Assembly (NCBI GenBank): GCA_008704415.1
Contig: VXIS01000305.1
Span: 1-58,772 of the forward strand
Reading direction: 5' to 3'
Source: Sphaerosporella brunnea
Taxonomy: Eukaryota; Ascomycota; Pezizomycetes; Pezizales; Pyronemataceae
DNA length: 58,772 nt
Of the stretch, positions 11,083-22,186 are shown piece after piece; positions within the stretch are counted from its first letter, which is position 1, and each line of letters begins with the position of its first letter. Both the position numbers and the translations under genes were made by a program. The notes beneath the pieces are model-generated. The model was not told where the DNA came from, made no database searches, and saw nothing but the letters and a program-made list of their open reading frames with translations.

Positions 11083-11431
11083 CTATGAATGCTTCATCCC
11101 GCCCAACGGATACGCCTTGACAGCCGTCCAATCGATCCCCCCCTCCAAGCTCTCGTCGACCAAGCCGCACAGCGCCACGTTGTCACCACGAATCAGGTAT
11201 AGACCGTGTTCGACCTCTTGGCTCGGCTCATCGCTATCGGGAGGACTGAAAATACGCTCTACGGTTCTGGACAGGATCAGGTTCGTTGTCTGGTCATGTC
11301 CTTGCAGTTGGCCCGTGAGTGTGCGTCCGTCGGAGGTTAGGATCGTTACTGTTTCTGCGTGCCGAGTTAGTGGGGGATGGGCGGCGCGCGCGGGGGGACT
11401 TACTGCCGACAAAGGGGCCGAGCGAGGACAT
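11083..11431 (-). CDS. LSM8: U6 snRNA-associated Sm-like protein LSm8
   Basis: Two exons on the minus strand (11431-11404 and 11354-11083, intron 49 nt) give 99 aa, the usual length for LSm8. The first exon encodes only MSSLGPFVG plus one base; splicing gives GKTVTILTSDGRTLTG, the Sm1 motif. The Sm2 motif is YLIRGDNVALCG, followed by the LSm8-typical end (DWTAVKAYPLGGMKHS). LSm8 defines the nuclear LSm2-8 ring that binds the U6 3' oligo-U tract. A longer frame that appears to start at 11412 merely reads through the intron and should not be used as the start. The gene is divergent to verprolin, with 292 bp between the start codons. Confidence 0.95.
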
Positions 11432-11723
11432 TGTTGATGGGGGAAGGTGGGCTGGAGGCGGAAGGCTGCGGCGGTGGTGATGGTTGTCGTGTTCGTGTTG
11501 CTTTGGTGTTGGCGTGGCGGTGTAGGGGTGCGCCACAGGGGCTGGACGGGGAATGACGACAGGCCGCGTTGGCGTGGTTGCGAACTCCAAGCTACTGTGC
11601 AACCCTTTCGATACCCTTACTCCAGCAACTACCTCCTCCTCCTGCTGCTCTTTCTCCTTCTCCTTCTCCGCAATCACCGCTTTAAAATACTCACGAAGCT
11701 TCTACTTACAAACTCCGATAACC
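11432..11723. promoter_or_regulatory. bidirectional promoter region LSM8 / verprolin
   Basis: The 292 bp between two divergent start codons must carry both promoters and leaders. CT-rich tracts (CTCCTCCT, TTCTCCTTCTCC) lie towards verprolin. I see no clear TATA box. Confidence 0.55.
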
Positions 11724-12893
11724 ATGCCAGCTCCTCCACCTCCTCCGCCGCCTCCGCCTCCTCCACCCGGCGGGCCTCCTCGTCCCAGAGTCGGCGGCGG
11801 CGGCGGCGCATCCGACCGAGTACTGTGACGCCCCTCTCTTCCCCCTTTCCGTCCAGCTATATCTAACAGCCGTCTCAGGGAGCTTTATACAATGACATTA
11901 CCAAAGGAATTAAGCTTAAGAAAGCTGTAACCAACGACCGAAGCGCGCCCATATTCGACAAGAAATCATCTGGAGGAGGAGTAGCTGCTGGGGCGCCGCC
12001 AGTTGCTGGTGCACCACCGCGACCGCGTGCTAATAGTCTCGCCAACCGTGCCCGCAGCAACAGCGGAACTAACGGCGGCAGTGGTGGGGGAGGTTTAGCA
12101 GCGGCGTCTCAGCTGGGAGGTCTATTTGCAGGCGGGATGCCGAAGCTGCGAAGCCGCGGAGGCGTGGATACTGGAGGTACCTCTCCTTCCCCCAATCCTG
12201 TTTATGCACTTACTGACATGTTACGCAACAGCGAACAGAGACTCCTCCTACATGAGCGACAACGATTCACCACCTCCCGTGCGCGGTGCTCCAAGAGTTC
12301 CTACCCTCCGGCCCTCAGGGCCGATCCCTAATATTCCCGCCCCAGTAGCAGCCCGTAAGACGCCACAACCCCCTGCACCGCGGTTAGCACTCCCGCGACC
12401 TCCCGCCCCGCCGCCCCCGCCTCCCAATTCCCGCGCCCCGCCCCCGCCAGCACGGAAGAGTCCCAGCCCCACTCCGCCTACGCCGCCGCCGCCAAGGGGT
12501 ATGCCCCCACCGCCGCCTCCTCCACCGGCTATGAATGGTATAGCCTCAGCGTTCCAAGCAGCGAGGCGAGCAGTCTCGGTTTCACACGCCCCGCCGCCTC
12601 CACCCCCACCGCCGCCAGCTAGTAGAGCAGCCCCTGCTGCTCCACCGCCCCCACTACTACCGAGTATCTCTGCGCCCCCGCCCCCGCCTCCTCCGCCAAG
12701 CGCGAGCTATGGAAACTACTCCCTCGCGCCCTCAGTAGGGGCTCGCAAGGGCAAGATTGTAATCGACGACAGCCGCTGGCAGTTCCAGCCCGACACTAAC
12801 TTCCCGGAGCCAAGGTCGTTCGCGGCCGTGCGGAAGGTGTACAGAAGTGGTAGGGGAAGCAGTGTGCCGTTGGATCTCTCATTGCTGGATTAG
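11724..12893 (+). CDS. VRP1: verprolin / WASP-interacting protein (WIP family)
   Basis: Three exons (11724-11819, 11879-12176, 12232-12893; introns 59 and 55 nt) give 351 aa. Verprolin links actin and WASP (Las17) and promotes Arp2/3-dependent actin patch assembly. The order of parts is typical: an N-terminal polyproline run (residues 3-15), a WH2 actin-binding motif (ALYNDITKGIKLKKA, about 34-48), a Gly/Ser-rich stretch, a long series of polyproline segments, and near the C-terminus RWQFQPDTNFPEPRSF, which matches the WASP-binding motif of WIP proteins. It is shorter than budding-yeast Vrp1 but near the size of the fission-yeast protein. The start is the ATG directly before the polyproline run. 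The proline tracts make the coding strand very C-rich. Confidence 0.92.
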
Positions 12894-14484
12894 GGCTCTG
12901 GCGCTGGTAATATCATATATAACCACGGAGGTGGGAATACGCGGCGGTGGAAGGTTGGTGCGTGGTGACGGAGATTTTTCTTTTCTTTTTGTTCTGTGTG
13001 ATGTAGCTGCATGGCTATTAAATAAAGTTGGTACTGCATATTTGCTGTGATTTACTATGGGCCAGTTCGGCGCTCCGACTATGGTTTTGACCCCCAATAA
13101 AGTATGTAAAAACATGAAAAAGTGGCTTGTGGAGTTTTTGGCAACGAAACCATAGTTTGTTCACTGGTGGTGGGGTCAGAGCTTCAAAGGCTCACTGGAT
13201 TCCATCCGTAAGGATTTAGACTGTAATAAACGGGGTTATATACCAAACAATTTATTTACACACCGTCTTTCAACCTGCAACACCAGTGTTTCGCAAGGGA
13301 GGAACGCTTGTTCAGTTGCCAATTGCCAATGAATTACTACTAAGCCGCGCACCGCGTCGCACCATGCCTCTGAACAGCGTTGGAAAAAAAATTTGAACAA
13401 CGTTCAACTGTCTAAATCCATCTACAGAGGGTGGGGGGGGGGGGGAGCGAGTTTCGTCCAAATGCTAGTTTATCATGTCCCAAACCTCGTTTGTTACAGT
13501 CGGGATGGAATCCACTTCCTTGGGCACTGGGAGAATAATGGGGGTTTTTCTGGAAGCCAGAGTTCCGAAAAGTCAAAAACCACTAGGACGTGACTGGGCT
13601 CCACGTCGCGACTTGGTATTCCCCACTCCACTCACGAACGTCTACTGTGCTGGTAAGTGAGGACTAGAACTTCCTCGCAAGATCGTATACTTCAAATACA
13701 CACCTAAATTGACTATCGCAATAACGCGGATGCAAGGCTGGTGCCTTGATTAGCTATGCTGATTGTCGGAATTGTCAATGCCGAGCAAAACATCCTGCCG
13801 GCCAGCCGAGCAAGTACTCGGTGGCCTCAAAATGTTGAATCTAACCGAAGATACTTCCTTCTCGGATGTGTTCCCAAATTTTTTAGAAAAACCGGAAGCC
13901 ATATTCAGAACCCGTATGGGGGGGTCCACATCTCGAAGCTGTGGATATATAACAGCCCCCAAATTTCGCAAAAGGTGGTCTTCTGCGATGACAATTTTTT
14001 TTTGTTTTTGTCCGGATCGTGGTCTTCGAGTTTTCTTCTGGGACCGACTCAGAGTTGGTCATCTATGCAGAAGGCAATGTGAAGCTTGCAAAAAAAAGTC
14101 AATTGTCTGCGGATTTGATTGTGTGGATCTCTCATCAATCTGCAGTAGCTCGTCAATTGATGGGTCTTTGGGGGCGACTCGCCTTTATTTTTTTTATTTT
14201 TTTTTGGGCTGGAGGCTGTTCAATTGGTGATCCAGGTCGACGACCCTTGGATGATGGTAGGTGTCTTCAGGCTTCAAGGTAACTTTGCACCGTGGTTTGA
14301 AGGCTGGCAATGTTGAATTCCAAATTCATTTTCGGTTTTGTGCGTGGAAAATAATATATTTCGGTCTTTGCAGCGGGATAATACGCAGGTTGTGGTGATG
14401 AGCGTTGAAATCTTCACTGCACTCACTATGCAACGCGTTGTCTGTATTGCTAAAAGCACATGATCGCTGTATCGCGGTTGTCAG
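12894..14484. other. intergenic stretch, nothing recognised
   Basis: About 1.6 kb downstream of verprolin without a supported gene. It contains a G-run near 13430-13445 and T-runs near 13993-14003. A short segment near 14438-14484 (TATTGCTAAAAGCAC and GCGGTTGTCA) is repeated near 14665-14730 inside the adjacent element. Confidence 0.35.
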
Positions 14485-14757
14485 TAGAGCTGGGGGGGGA
14501 ACTGCCAAGAACGGTTGCCAACCAGTTGCAAATTTAAAGCTGGTCCGAGTGCTCAGCAGTGAAGATAAAGCTCATTTGCACCTACGAGTGCCGGCCTGTG
14601 AATGGTTCTGCTCACCCGCACAATTTCTCTCCTTCGACAGCTTCCCCAGCAGAACTCCTGTGTATTACTAAAAGCACGTGACCGTACGGTTGCCAACCGA
14701 TTTTTGCTGTAGCGCGGTTGTCAACCCCGTCGGAGGCTGTTTACCTACCCAGCTCTA
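14485..14757. mobile_element. hAT-type MITE with TAGAGCTGGG termini
   Basis: A 273-bp element that begins TAGAGCTGGG and ends with the reverse complement CCCAGCTCTA. The 8 bp on the left (GTTGTCAG) and right (GTTGTCAA) match at seven positions, as expected for an aged hAT target duplication. No transposase. Confidence 0.6.
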
Positions 14758-14835
14758 GTTGTCAACCCCGCGAGAGGCTGCTAACCTACGGCTTTTCCCC
14801 CCCAGCTCCAGTACTCATCAACTAGCCAACGCGGC

Positions 14836-15514
14836 CATGTCCTCTCCGAGCACAACACCAACCCCTTGGAAACGGCAACACGGCCGTTTCCATTCTTGCC
14901 CGTCACAAGAAATCTCTGACTCAGAAACACATCACCATAATCAGTCTGGCATATCGTCTGCCCAGGAAGACAACAGCGGACCCAGGGATCTCGACTCCGC
15001 TGCACATGTGCAACCGATGCAAGGAACTCCTGCAGGACCGAACAGTCAAACGCCTCAAGCATCTAGGGGTCTCACTGCATATTGTCGATGCATCTTCGAA
15101 GATGGAGAGGAATATCGTCTCCTTCCTCGGGGAGAATTTGTGTCGCCCCGATTCGACGCTTTCGAAGAGATACTACGCGGCCGAGGAATAACCATTTTCA
15201 AAGACTACTATGAGACTCCCCATTTCCTTTCTTTTGTCCGGAGAGAGACTGTAAGCTTCCTTCCGTCTTTTTTTCACAACCTCAACATGAGGCTAACTCT
15301 TCAAACAGAGCGGCATAAGGCAGGTTTGGGGGGACGGCGATAAAGGAAGGATCTTACACGGATGAGGTGATAGAGGGGAGGGTGGTTGGCGTGGAGGCGG
15401 TGGTCTTATTCGAGGACCAAATTGGTGAGCTTTATGAATATTCTTATGTGTACAATGGGGGGTGTTTGGGTGTCGTTGCTGCCAAGTTGGCCGAGTTGGC
15501 CAGGCGTTCTTGTA
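14836..15514 (+). pseudogene. possible degraded hypothetical gene, cut by a MITE
   Basis: A coding-like frame runs from an ATG at 14836 (MSSPSTTPTPWKRQ; an in-frame upstream ATG exists at 14759) to about 15249 and includes EEYRLLPRGEFVSPRFDAFE. A plausible intron follows (donor GTAAGC at 15250, branch-like CTAAC, acceptor near 15307). Beyond it, a second coding-like segment (DEVIEGRVVGVEAVVLFED, from about 15360) is in a different frame from the one splicing would give, across a run of G. It is then interrupted at 15515 by a MITE. I do not recognise the protein. A broken gene is the best explanation; pure chance frames are the alternative. Confidence 0.3.
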
Positions 15515-15743
15515 TGGTGCAAGCGGCCTTAAACCGACCCGTCGCTCAAAGTTTCCCCGACTTCAATAACATCACAAGATTGCGCGACTGGTGGAAGCCA
15601 GCGCCTCAGTCTTACAGAGCGCATCTTATTTAGGGGACGGGAGGGCTGTTTCCCCAGAGTTCTCACGTGGTGATCAGTTTATTATAAACAGTCGTTGCCG
15701 TCTCCACCACCGCTGACGGGTCGGTTTAAGGCCGCTTGCACCA
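15515..15743. mobile_element. mini element with TGGTGCAA termini and TA target duplication
   Basis: A 229-bp element flanked by TA. The 29-bp terminal repeats begin TGGTGCAAGCGGCCTTAAAC and are perfectly inverted. The first 8 bases are the same as the termini of the elements at 34780-35245 and 39891-41147, so all three belong to one TIR superfamily. No coding capacity. Confidence 0.88.
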
Positions 15744-15817
15744 TATGAGTCTTCCATGATCCTAGGTAGATTCCTTGTTCTGCTTATATGGACACGTATC
15801 CAATATGAATACCTATC

Positions 15818-16251
15818 GCAAAATGTCCTTGCCGCTTGCAAATTTAATTTGCAGTTTTGTTATGTGCTTCCAGGGTGGGAAGGTTCCGCTCATGATTCCT
15901 AGGTTCTAGTTCATGCTATAGCCGAGGATGTTATTATTCCTGAAGGAAAATATTATCTTGCTGATGCAGGTTATGGCATGAAAATGGGTCTCTTTGTGCC
16001 ATACCGGGGGGTTCGGTACCATCTTTGAGAGCAAGCACAAGCCAATGCAAGGTACCAGTCATATACTGCTTTGCTGAAGATGGTTCTAATAATTATAGGC
16101 CTAAAAACCACTAAGAGCTGTTTAACTTGCGCCAAGCACTGCTATCGAGCGGATCTTTGGAGTTCTAAAAAAACGCTTCGCCATAATCAGTTCAACGCCC
16201 GAGTACCCTTTCGAAACCCAAGTTAAGTTGATATTTGTAGTGGAGGACGAA
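15818..16251 (+). pseudogene. PIF/Harbinger-type DDE transposase fragment
   Basis: The C-terminal half of a Harbinger transposase (DDE_4 type). All three catalytic acidic positions are visible: Asp in PGWEGSAHDS, Asp in YYLADAGYGM, and Glu in AIERIFGVLKKRF. The family-typical FAIISSTPEYPFETQVKLIF follows. In-frame stops occur at two or more places (one after GSAHDS, one in VRYHL*EQA), and there is a disturbed segment at about 16030-16130, so it is inactive. The N-terminal helix-turn-helix part is absent. The fragment runs directly into sequence of a different gene (next entry). Confidence 0.75.
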
Positions 16252-17172
16252 GGTTTAGTTTTCTCCACAGAAGCGACCCCCAACTCCGAGCTAGAAGACA
16301 CGTTACATGATGTCACCCATGTCATCACTTGTTTGTACGAATTCTCCATCACTATTCAGAATCCTGCCCCTCGAGACAGATTGAAGGAAAGCTCAACTAT
16401 CGAGGTTTCACATTTCCAGCCCTTCGGCATCGAGCATGTATGGAACAAATTCCCGCAAGCAGAAGAATACCTGCGGGAGCGGCTGGGAAAAGCCAATGCC
16501 CGGAGGAGGCAACTGCTTATGTATCATAAGAAACACCACCAAAAGATTTCGAGTCAGCCTGTGATCAGGAAAGAGCAATTGCCAATCCTCCCCCCGTAAG
16601 AGAGGATTCTTCGGTGAATGACGACCAGCAAGAGCATCAAGCAGTCCTTATAGCCATCCCCGCGTCAGTCAAAGTTCCTGAGACGGTGGTACGGTCGCAG
16701 AAGTCCCAGACTACTGTTTCCACCTACGTGCAAAGAGAAGATATAACGGACGCTCTGGATGCACGTTCCGATACGGATCATTCCCAAACCTCCTACGCGC
16801 CATCATCCTCCGGATCCACCGATAGACGATACCGCATCCCCGTACCGCCTCCACCTGATCAAGACAATTCATTGTTTGGATTTCCTTTCGAATGTCCGTA
16901 CTGCTATGAGATCGCCAGCATATCGGGAACAAAAGCGTGGATGTATGTTCAAGCCGATTCGAAAAAAAAAAAAAAAAACTAACTGACGAGCGAGCCAGAA
17001 GCCATGTCGTGATTTGCGGCCTTACGTCTGCACCTTTGAAAGGTGCACAAAGTCCGAACACCTTTTCCACACGCGGCATGACTGGTTTCAGCACGAGTCG
17101 GAATCTCATCGTCGGGAGTGTTATTGCAACCGCTGTACTAGGGCCGCTCAGACAGGCGTTTATTCTTTCTAA
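16252..17172 (+). pseudogene. decayed C2H2-type zinc-finger protein of the fungal NPAP..RDR family
   Basis: The middle and C-terminal part of a common ascomycete protein type. A region with SITIQNPAPRDRLKESS and HVWNKFPQAEEYLRERLGKA is followed by a linker, a degenerate first finger (FECPYCYEIASISGTKAW) and then DLRPYVCTFERC, SEHLFHTRHDWFQHE and CYCNRC. Usually the first finger continues into a conserved segment ending in RDLRPYVC; here a poly-A tract at 16962-16978 and an in-frame stop separate the two, which could be an intron or an insertion. A one-base shift in a C-run at about 16589-16595 breaks the frame between two long segments. The N-terminus is missing and replaced by Harbinger sequence. 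Relatives are often regulators or STAND-associated proteins of unknown role. I judge it non-functional. Confidence 0.6.
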
Positions 17173-17762
17173 TCACGTTTCCAGATATACCGCCGGTTTC
17201 GGCCGGTTCTGGACGAGCACTCGTCGTCTAGAATCCGTTTATTCCCTCCGGATAACCGGTGGATATCCGAAGTTATCAAACTTTTCTCCAAGCATAGAGG
17301 CGTCGCTATGCTATGATGTATTGACACTTTCAGCGACCAAAAGCACCGCATCGCCCCGCTCCACCCCACCAGCCCCGCTCCACCCCACCAGCCCCGCCCC
17401 ACCAAAAGCACACCCCCCCCCCTCCCCGGTTGGGATGCAATGCCGGTACAAAGTGTGAGTTCAAGCTGGACGGAGCCTAGCCACAGCTCGAATGCAAATC
17501 TGCCATCAATGAGTGCTTTTGGCTTTGCCAACTGAAAATAAGCTTACGGACGCGGTGTTTTGGGTCGAGAAGCATATAGCAGGCACGACCCAAAGCCCCT
17601 CTTCCCTCGAAACAACCCACCATCGTTACCGTCCCCTAGCCGAAGCTCCTTTTCAATCGACTCGAACTTGGCAATACAATCCAGGACTGGGATAAGTGTC
17701 AGTGAGAACTCCACCAGGGCTCGGAAAACCATTCCACGCTAATAGAATTACTTAGACAGACA
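17173..17762. other. short gene-free stretch
   Basis: Nothing recognised apart from a short C-rich tandem motif (CCACCCCACCAGCCCCGCT-like) at about 17360-17405. A start-proximal promoter for the following gene should lie at its right end. Confidence 0.35.
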
Positions 17763-19059
17763 ATGGGCCGTCCAAGAAAGACCCAGGATGCTGTAGAGCG
17801 TCCCTACGTTGATTGGAAGGGTGAGGGAAAAGCGTTAACCTGGCAGCTTCTGGCGCTGCTAAAAAAACATTCTTCCATTCGACGTGGACTCTGGCCTGGG
17901 CTGGGAGAGCCAAGCGGCAAAACAAAGAAGACGGTACTACAGAGGGAGCTTGCGTCCAAGCTGCTCAAAGACGATCCTCGGTACAGTAAGCATGTTAAAG
18001 AAGATCCGGCCAAATATGGAGACTCCATAAAGCAGAAGATGGTGCTGTAAGGCAATTTCCTGTTGACACTGTGGTGCTTGATTTTCCAGTTGGAAAAAAG
18101 CTGAAGTGTATCTTTCTACAGACTGCGGCAGCAGTACTATGCTAAAAAAGACATTTTGGGAAAGACAGCAGCGGGCGTCTCTAGTGCTGCTGATATAAAG
18201 GATGGGTCGCCATTGCAGAACATCTGGGGTATTTGATTAATACCTAGCTTAAGAATCAGCAAAACTAATGTTTATACACACAGGTGAAATCCAGCAAGAC
18301 TGTCCGTATTGGTTTGAACTCCGAGACCTACATGGCGAACGTCCAGCAATGAACGTTACCGAGCGTGCTGTTCGAAACAGTGCAAGTGCACCAAAGCTGG
18401 ATGGCCTCCGAAAGAGCTTTTGCCAAGTAAAGTCCTCGCAAAAGGCAGCGGCAGCCATCATAGACTCGGACAGCGAAGACTCCAAGCTAGAATCAGAATT
18501 CAGTTCCGAGTCTGATGAGGGTTTTTCGACCTTAGAGTCTGAAAATGACTCGGAAGCCGAAGACCAGCCGGAGTCGCCGGTTGCAAAGAAGAGTCTGCGT
18601 TGCAGCATCACCAGTAGTGAGCTCGATGAATATTGCAATGGTACTAGTTTCATCTTTGAGGATTTGGACATTTTTGTCCCTGATCCTGAACCTATCGTGC
18701 CAGTTGACAAGACAAAGTTTGTCAAATCTCAACAGAAGCCATCAGCCCCTATTCGCCATCAGGGTGGGAAACATATAAATGGAATTTTTGAGGTCTGGAA
18801 GAGCGCAGCAGACTCGAAACAAATGAAATTGCAGACTCGAAAGAGGAAACGTGACGATGCGAAGGCTGCTCAGCAATTGGAGAAGATGCGGCGCGAGGAA
18901 GATCGTGCAGATAAAATTGCAACTGCCAAGATTGAGAGGAAAAAGCGAGCGGATGCTTTCACGTGGGTTGACAAGCAAATCGAGATTGCACAGTTAACTG
19001 GTGATACCAAGAACTTGGTTGGGTTGAAGGAGCAGTATGAGCATTTGTTTGCGCACTAA
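17763..19059 (+). CDS. multicopy-type fungal protein with SANT/Myb-like N-terminal region (transposon-associated)
   Basis: Three exons (17763-18046, 18122-18228, 18284-19059; introns 75 and 55 nt) join to an intact 388-aa protein. The N-terminal half carries the pattern KALTWQLLALLKK ... GLWPGLGEPSGKTKK ... LASKLLKDDPRYSKH ... PLQNIWGEIQQDCPYWFELR ... DLHGERP. I associate this with a high-copy family of putative DNA-binding proteins found near transposons, mostly in Agaricomycetes. A Ser/Glu/Asp-rich middle (about 165-210) and a Lys/Arg/Glu-rich predicted coiled coil (about 295-370, TRKRKRDDAKAAQQLEKMRR) follow. The start was chosen because MGRPRK opens the conserved frame. No transposase is next to it; a truncated VWA gene starts 70 bp downstream. 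The frame is fully open, unlike the surrounding debris, which suggests a recent copy or selection. Function is inferred only. Confidence 0.7.
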
Positions 19060-19131
19060 TTTGGGTGGTTATTCCGTTTATGTGGAGAGGTTTGCAAAAG
19101 CGTGTTAAGTTTTTACATTTTTTGTGTGGGC

Positions 19132-19757
19132 CGGATGGACGTTGAGGGGGAGATGCTTAAGAACTTGTACTGTGTGAAAGATGAAGAAGATATTTTGCGA
19201 ATAATCGATCGGGCCGGTTTAAGTGGCTTGACAAGGATTGGGACTGAATTACAAAACCGAATCTTGAAGCCGTTCGCCGACCCTGTCAAAATGAAAAGAC
19301 CGCTTCTGGTGATTATTTTCACTGATGGCGAGGTAAATCTCGTATCCTTGAGTGAGGTGGCTACCCGCTGATCTGGAGATTGAGGGTGAGCCGGAAGACC
19401 TACTCACCAATGTCATTATGTCAACGGCGGAGGCCCACGTGGAGAAACATGGACGTAGAGGACCGGACGGTCAGTTGTTTTAGCTTCCAGTTAGGTTTAA
19501 AGGGGATCAACTAAAGGCGTATGTAGCGGTACTCTACAAGTTTGTAGCGGTTGGGGAGGACCCAGGAGCAGAGCGTTTGTTGGCGTCTCTTGATGACGAC
19601 CCGCTGATTGGTGATTATATCGATTGCATATGTAAGCCGCTGTTCTAGTCTAAGCACTCAGTGTGCGGAATTCTAAGTTCTAACTGTAATTTTTGTTGCA
19701 GACAACCAACATCTCGAGGAAATGTACAGCTTTGATACGGGGCTAAAATGGGGTGTT
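19132..19757 (+). pseudogene. 5'-truncated VWA-domain gene (second copy)
   Basis: Three exon-like blocks: RMDVEGEMLKNLYCVKDEED through TRIGTELQNRILKPFADPV and LLVIIFTDGE; then IEGEPEDLLTNVIMSTAEAH; then FVAVGEDPGAERLLASLDDD through DYIDCIY; then NQHLEEMYSFDTGLKWGV. Donors (GTAAAT, GTAAGC, GTAAGT) and AG acceptors separate them. It aligns block by block with the decayed copy at 1228-2282. The N-terminal part of the VWA domain with the MIDAS strand is missing, so it starts in mid-domain 70 bp after the preceding gene. Without that motif it cannot bind metal in the normal way. Expression as a fusion with the upstream gene is possible but not supported. Confidence 0.6.
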
Positions 19758-21292
19758 GTAAGTTATCTACCGTTCGTTGCACATAGCAAGAGTTGCGAGG
19801 AAATCATTGACATTTATTCCTTTCCGAAAGTTGTCAAAGCTTTTGCTTAGTCCGATTATAAAAGGAGTAAGTGCTCTTAGTAGTTCTAGGTGAAAGAACA
19901 ATGCTAAATAGAGGTAGTTCGACAATATGGAGGAGCGTCTTGAAGTCGACGGAGATTCCTGACTCTGATGTTGAGTATGAGGATGATGAGAATTGATAGC
20001 TAGCTGCATGGACAGGTATTGAGGCGGTCGACGCTGCGCCTACTATTTGATCATTTCTCAGTCTAAATCAGCCGCAACCGAAGAACAGACCTTGGAGAGG
20101 GGCTGAGATTTTGTTTCAATCGTATGTAGAAGTAATGGTTTTTTTTTTTTTGTTGGGGATGGTAATTCACATTTGCGGGTTGGAACTTCATTCCACATTT
20201 TTTTCTACGAAATAACCCGAGGGGTTGCTCTCATACTCTTTCCCTCCCAAACACTCCTTTGCAAAAATATCAACGTTTCCAGTGAGTTGGGGGATATCAC
20301 TAATGATGGAATTACCGGCGGATGAGGTAGAGAAGCAAGAGAGAGGAGAGAGAATAATGTCCTGGGAGATGTGTTTATTGCGCTCTGGTCCAGCCTGGAG
20401 GACGGGAGGATATGCGTCTCCACTAGGGAGACCGGACAAACGCCCGGAGGTCCCATTGACCTCCTCCAATTCCCGAGAGTGATCCCGAAAGGTGCTTCCT
20501 CATTGAGGAAGCACGTCCGTCGCCGCCGCATCCGTCATTCCGACGCGGGCGCTCCGAAGCAGGGCAACCATTCCTATTCCATCAAGTGATATGTACCGCA
20601 CCCCGCTCCTTGGCTGAGCGAGTCAACCCTGGGAGCCTTGGGGGTGCGTCCTCAGAAATGGTAGAAGCTCTATGGCGAGGTCCCGCGATAGGTGTCCCCT
20701 TAGATAGAAAATCTCTTTTCCAGTGCCCCCGATGTGCATGTGATCACCAAAAAGCGAAGCCGCTCCCAAACCGCAGCAACTCTTCTGGTGCATAATTGAC
20801 TTGGACAGGGCGGCAGGACAAGGAGTATGCGGCGGAAGATTGCTCCCAGGCCCCAAAAGTCCACTTTTTCTGGCTGTCAATTCCCGGGGGTTTCTCTGCA
20901 ACGAGCCCTCGCCTTAGACAGCTAACAGTGAATCACGTTACATCACTCACCTTGTCAGACTTGGCTTTGGTGGTAAGCAACCGATAGAGGTCAAAAGTAA
21001 GTAGATGCTTGCAAAGGGGTGTCTGTAACTGCTTCAATTTCAGCCCTTGCTTCCGTAGCTGCCGAACGCAGCTCGGCGAATGACACGCTATATCACTGAC
21101 CATTCCTTGTCTCCTGTAAATAATATTATGTTATTTTGCGCGCCCCTTCTGTGCAATACTGAAATCAAACGCTCGCACTGAGCGTAGACAGTTACGAAGG
21201 AGGATTTTTATGACAGGTTTGTTTATTTGTAATCAGGTATATTGTCTGTTTGCGACCGCGAGCGATCATGACAGACCCACACATCCCCGCCC
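19758..21292. other. gene-free stretch, nothing recognised
   Basis: About 1.5 kb of decayed sequence. Frames of 90-110 codons exist on the minus strand at 20188-20531 and 20623-20901, but I recognise no family and no splice-consistent structure. A T-run lies near 20140. Confidence 0.35.
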
Positions 21293-21820
21293 TTATCCTG
21301 CCCGCCCCCTTATTAATGCTATCTCATGGGCCAACTGCGGCAAAATACCAACAAAAGAAAAGATATAAAAGAGGTGGCAAAGGAAAGAAAAGAAACATGC
21401 CCGTAACTGCCATGGCCTCCTGGGCCGGGTCACTCCTCCTCCTCCTCCCACCTCCCCTGATGAAGATGAGGGATCATCCTCCTCATCCTCATCCTCATCC
21501 TCCCGAGCAACCGCCACCTGCCCAACTATGGTATCCCGCAGAAACTGCAGGATAGCGGAAGTGGCCTTTTCCTCCCGTAAAAGCTCGGCAACCGACCGCC
21601 ACCGAAAGTGTTTCCAACCCAGCTCTTTCTCCACCGAATGCCTGAGCGTGCGAATTTGCGGCAGCCACCGGTCATATTTCTTGAAAAGGTGATCCCGGCT
21701 TTGCCGTTTGCCCGAGGGACAGAACCAGCACCTCTCTGAGTCTCTCCTTGTCCTTGAGATACCGTGGCCCGCAGGGTTTACCTGAGTGCCGCTTCGGGAT
21801 CGAACGTGGTGCCGTCGCAA
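21293..21820 (-). pseudogene. 3' end of a LINE (non-LTR retrotransposon) ORF2
   Basis: The frame encodes CWFCPSGKRQSRDHLF, a C-terminal Cys/His knuckle of the kind found at the end of fungal Tad/I-clade ORF2 proteins (the last Cys is replaced by Tyr). It is followed by ELGWKHFRWRSVAELLREEK and LQFLRDTIVG, which also fit that C-terminal domain, then an acidic Glu/Asp run. The reverse transcriptase, RNase H and endonuclease parts are absent. This matches the usual 5' truncation of LINE copies. Confidence 0.55.
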
Positions 21821-22186
21821 AGACCCACCCGAATGTACGGCTTCATCTGGCTCCTGTGATGGCTTTTGCCAAAGAACACAATGATACTTGATATGGGTGG
21901 GCTAGCGGTGGGCACGAGGCAAAGTTCACTCCCAAAACTATGCCACGGATGAGAAAAATATCACCATCAAGTGCCCAGGCAATTGCGTAAGTGGAACTGT
22001 TTGAACATACAGCTGCTTACATTCGCTGACGGGGAGTAATATACGGATAGCGAGGGGTTGAATGGCTTATGATTAATGTAGTCGACCGAGTCCCCGAACA
22101 GCCACCACCCGAAACAACCGAAACCTATGGGTATCGCAAAAAAACCACAGAACCAGAGAGAAAAAAACCCCGCGAAAAGAAACCAG

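Noticed and set aside
11083..11412. Continuous frame suggesting an LSM8 start at 11412
   Set aside because: The first residues come from intron sequence; the spliced start at 11431 restores the conserved Sm1 motif.
20188..20901. Possible minus-strand gene with frames of 90-108 codons
   Set aside because: No motif, no consistent splice sites and no clear start; treated as decayed sequence.
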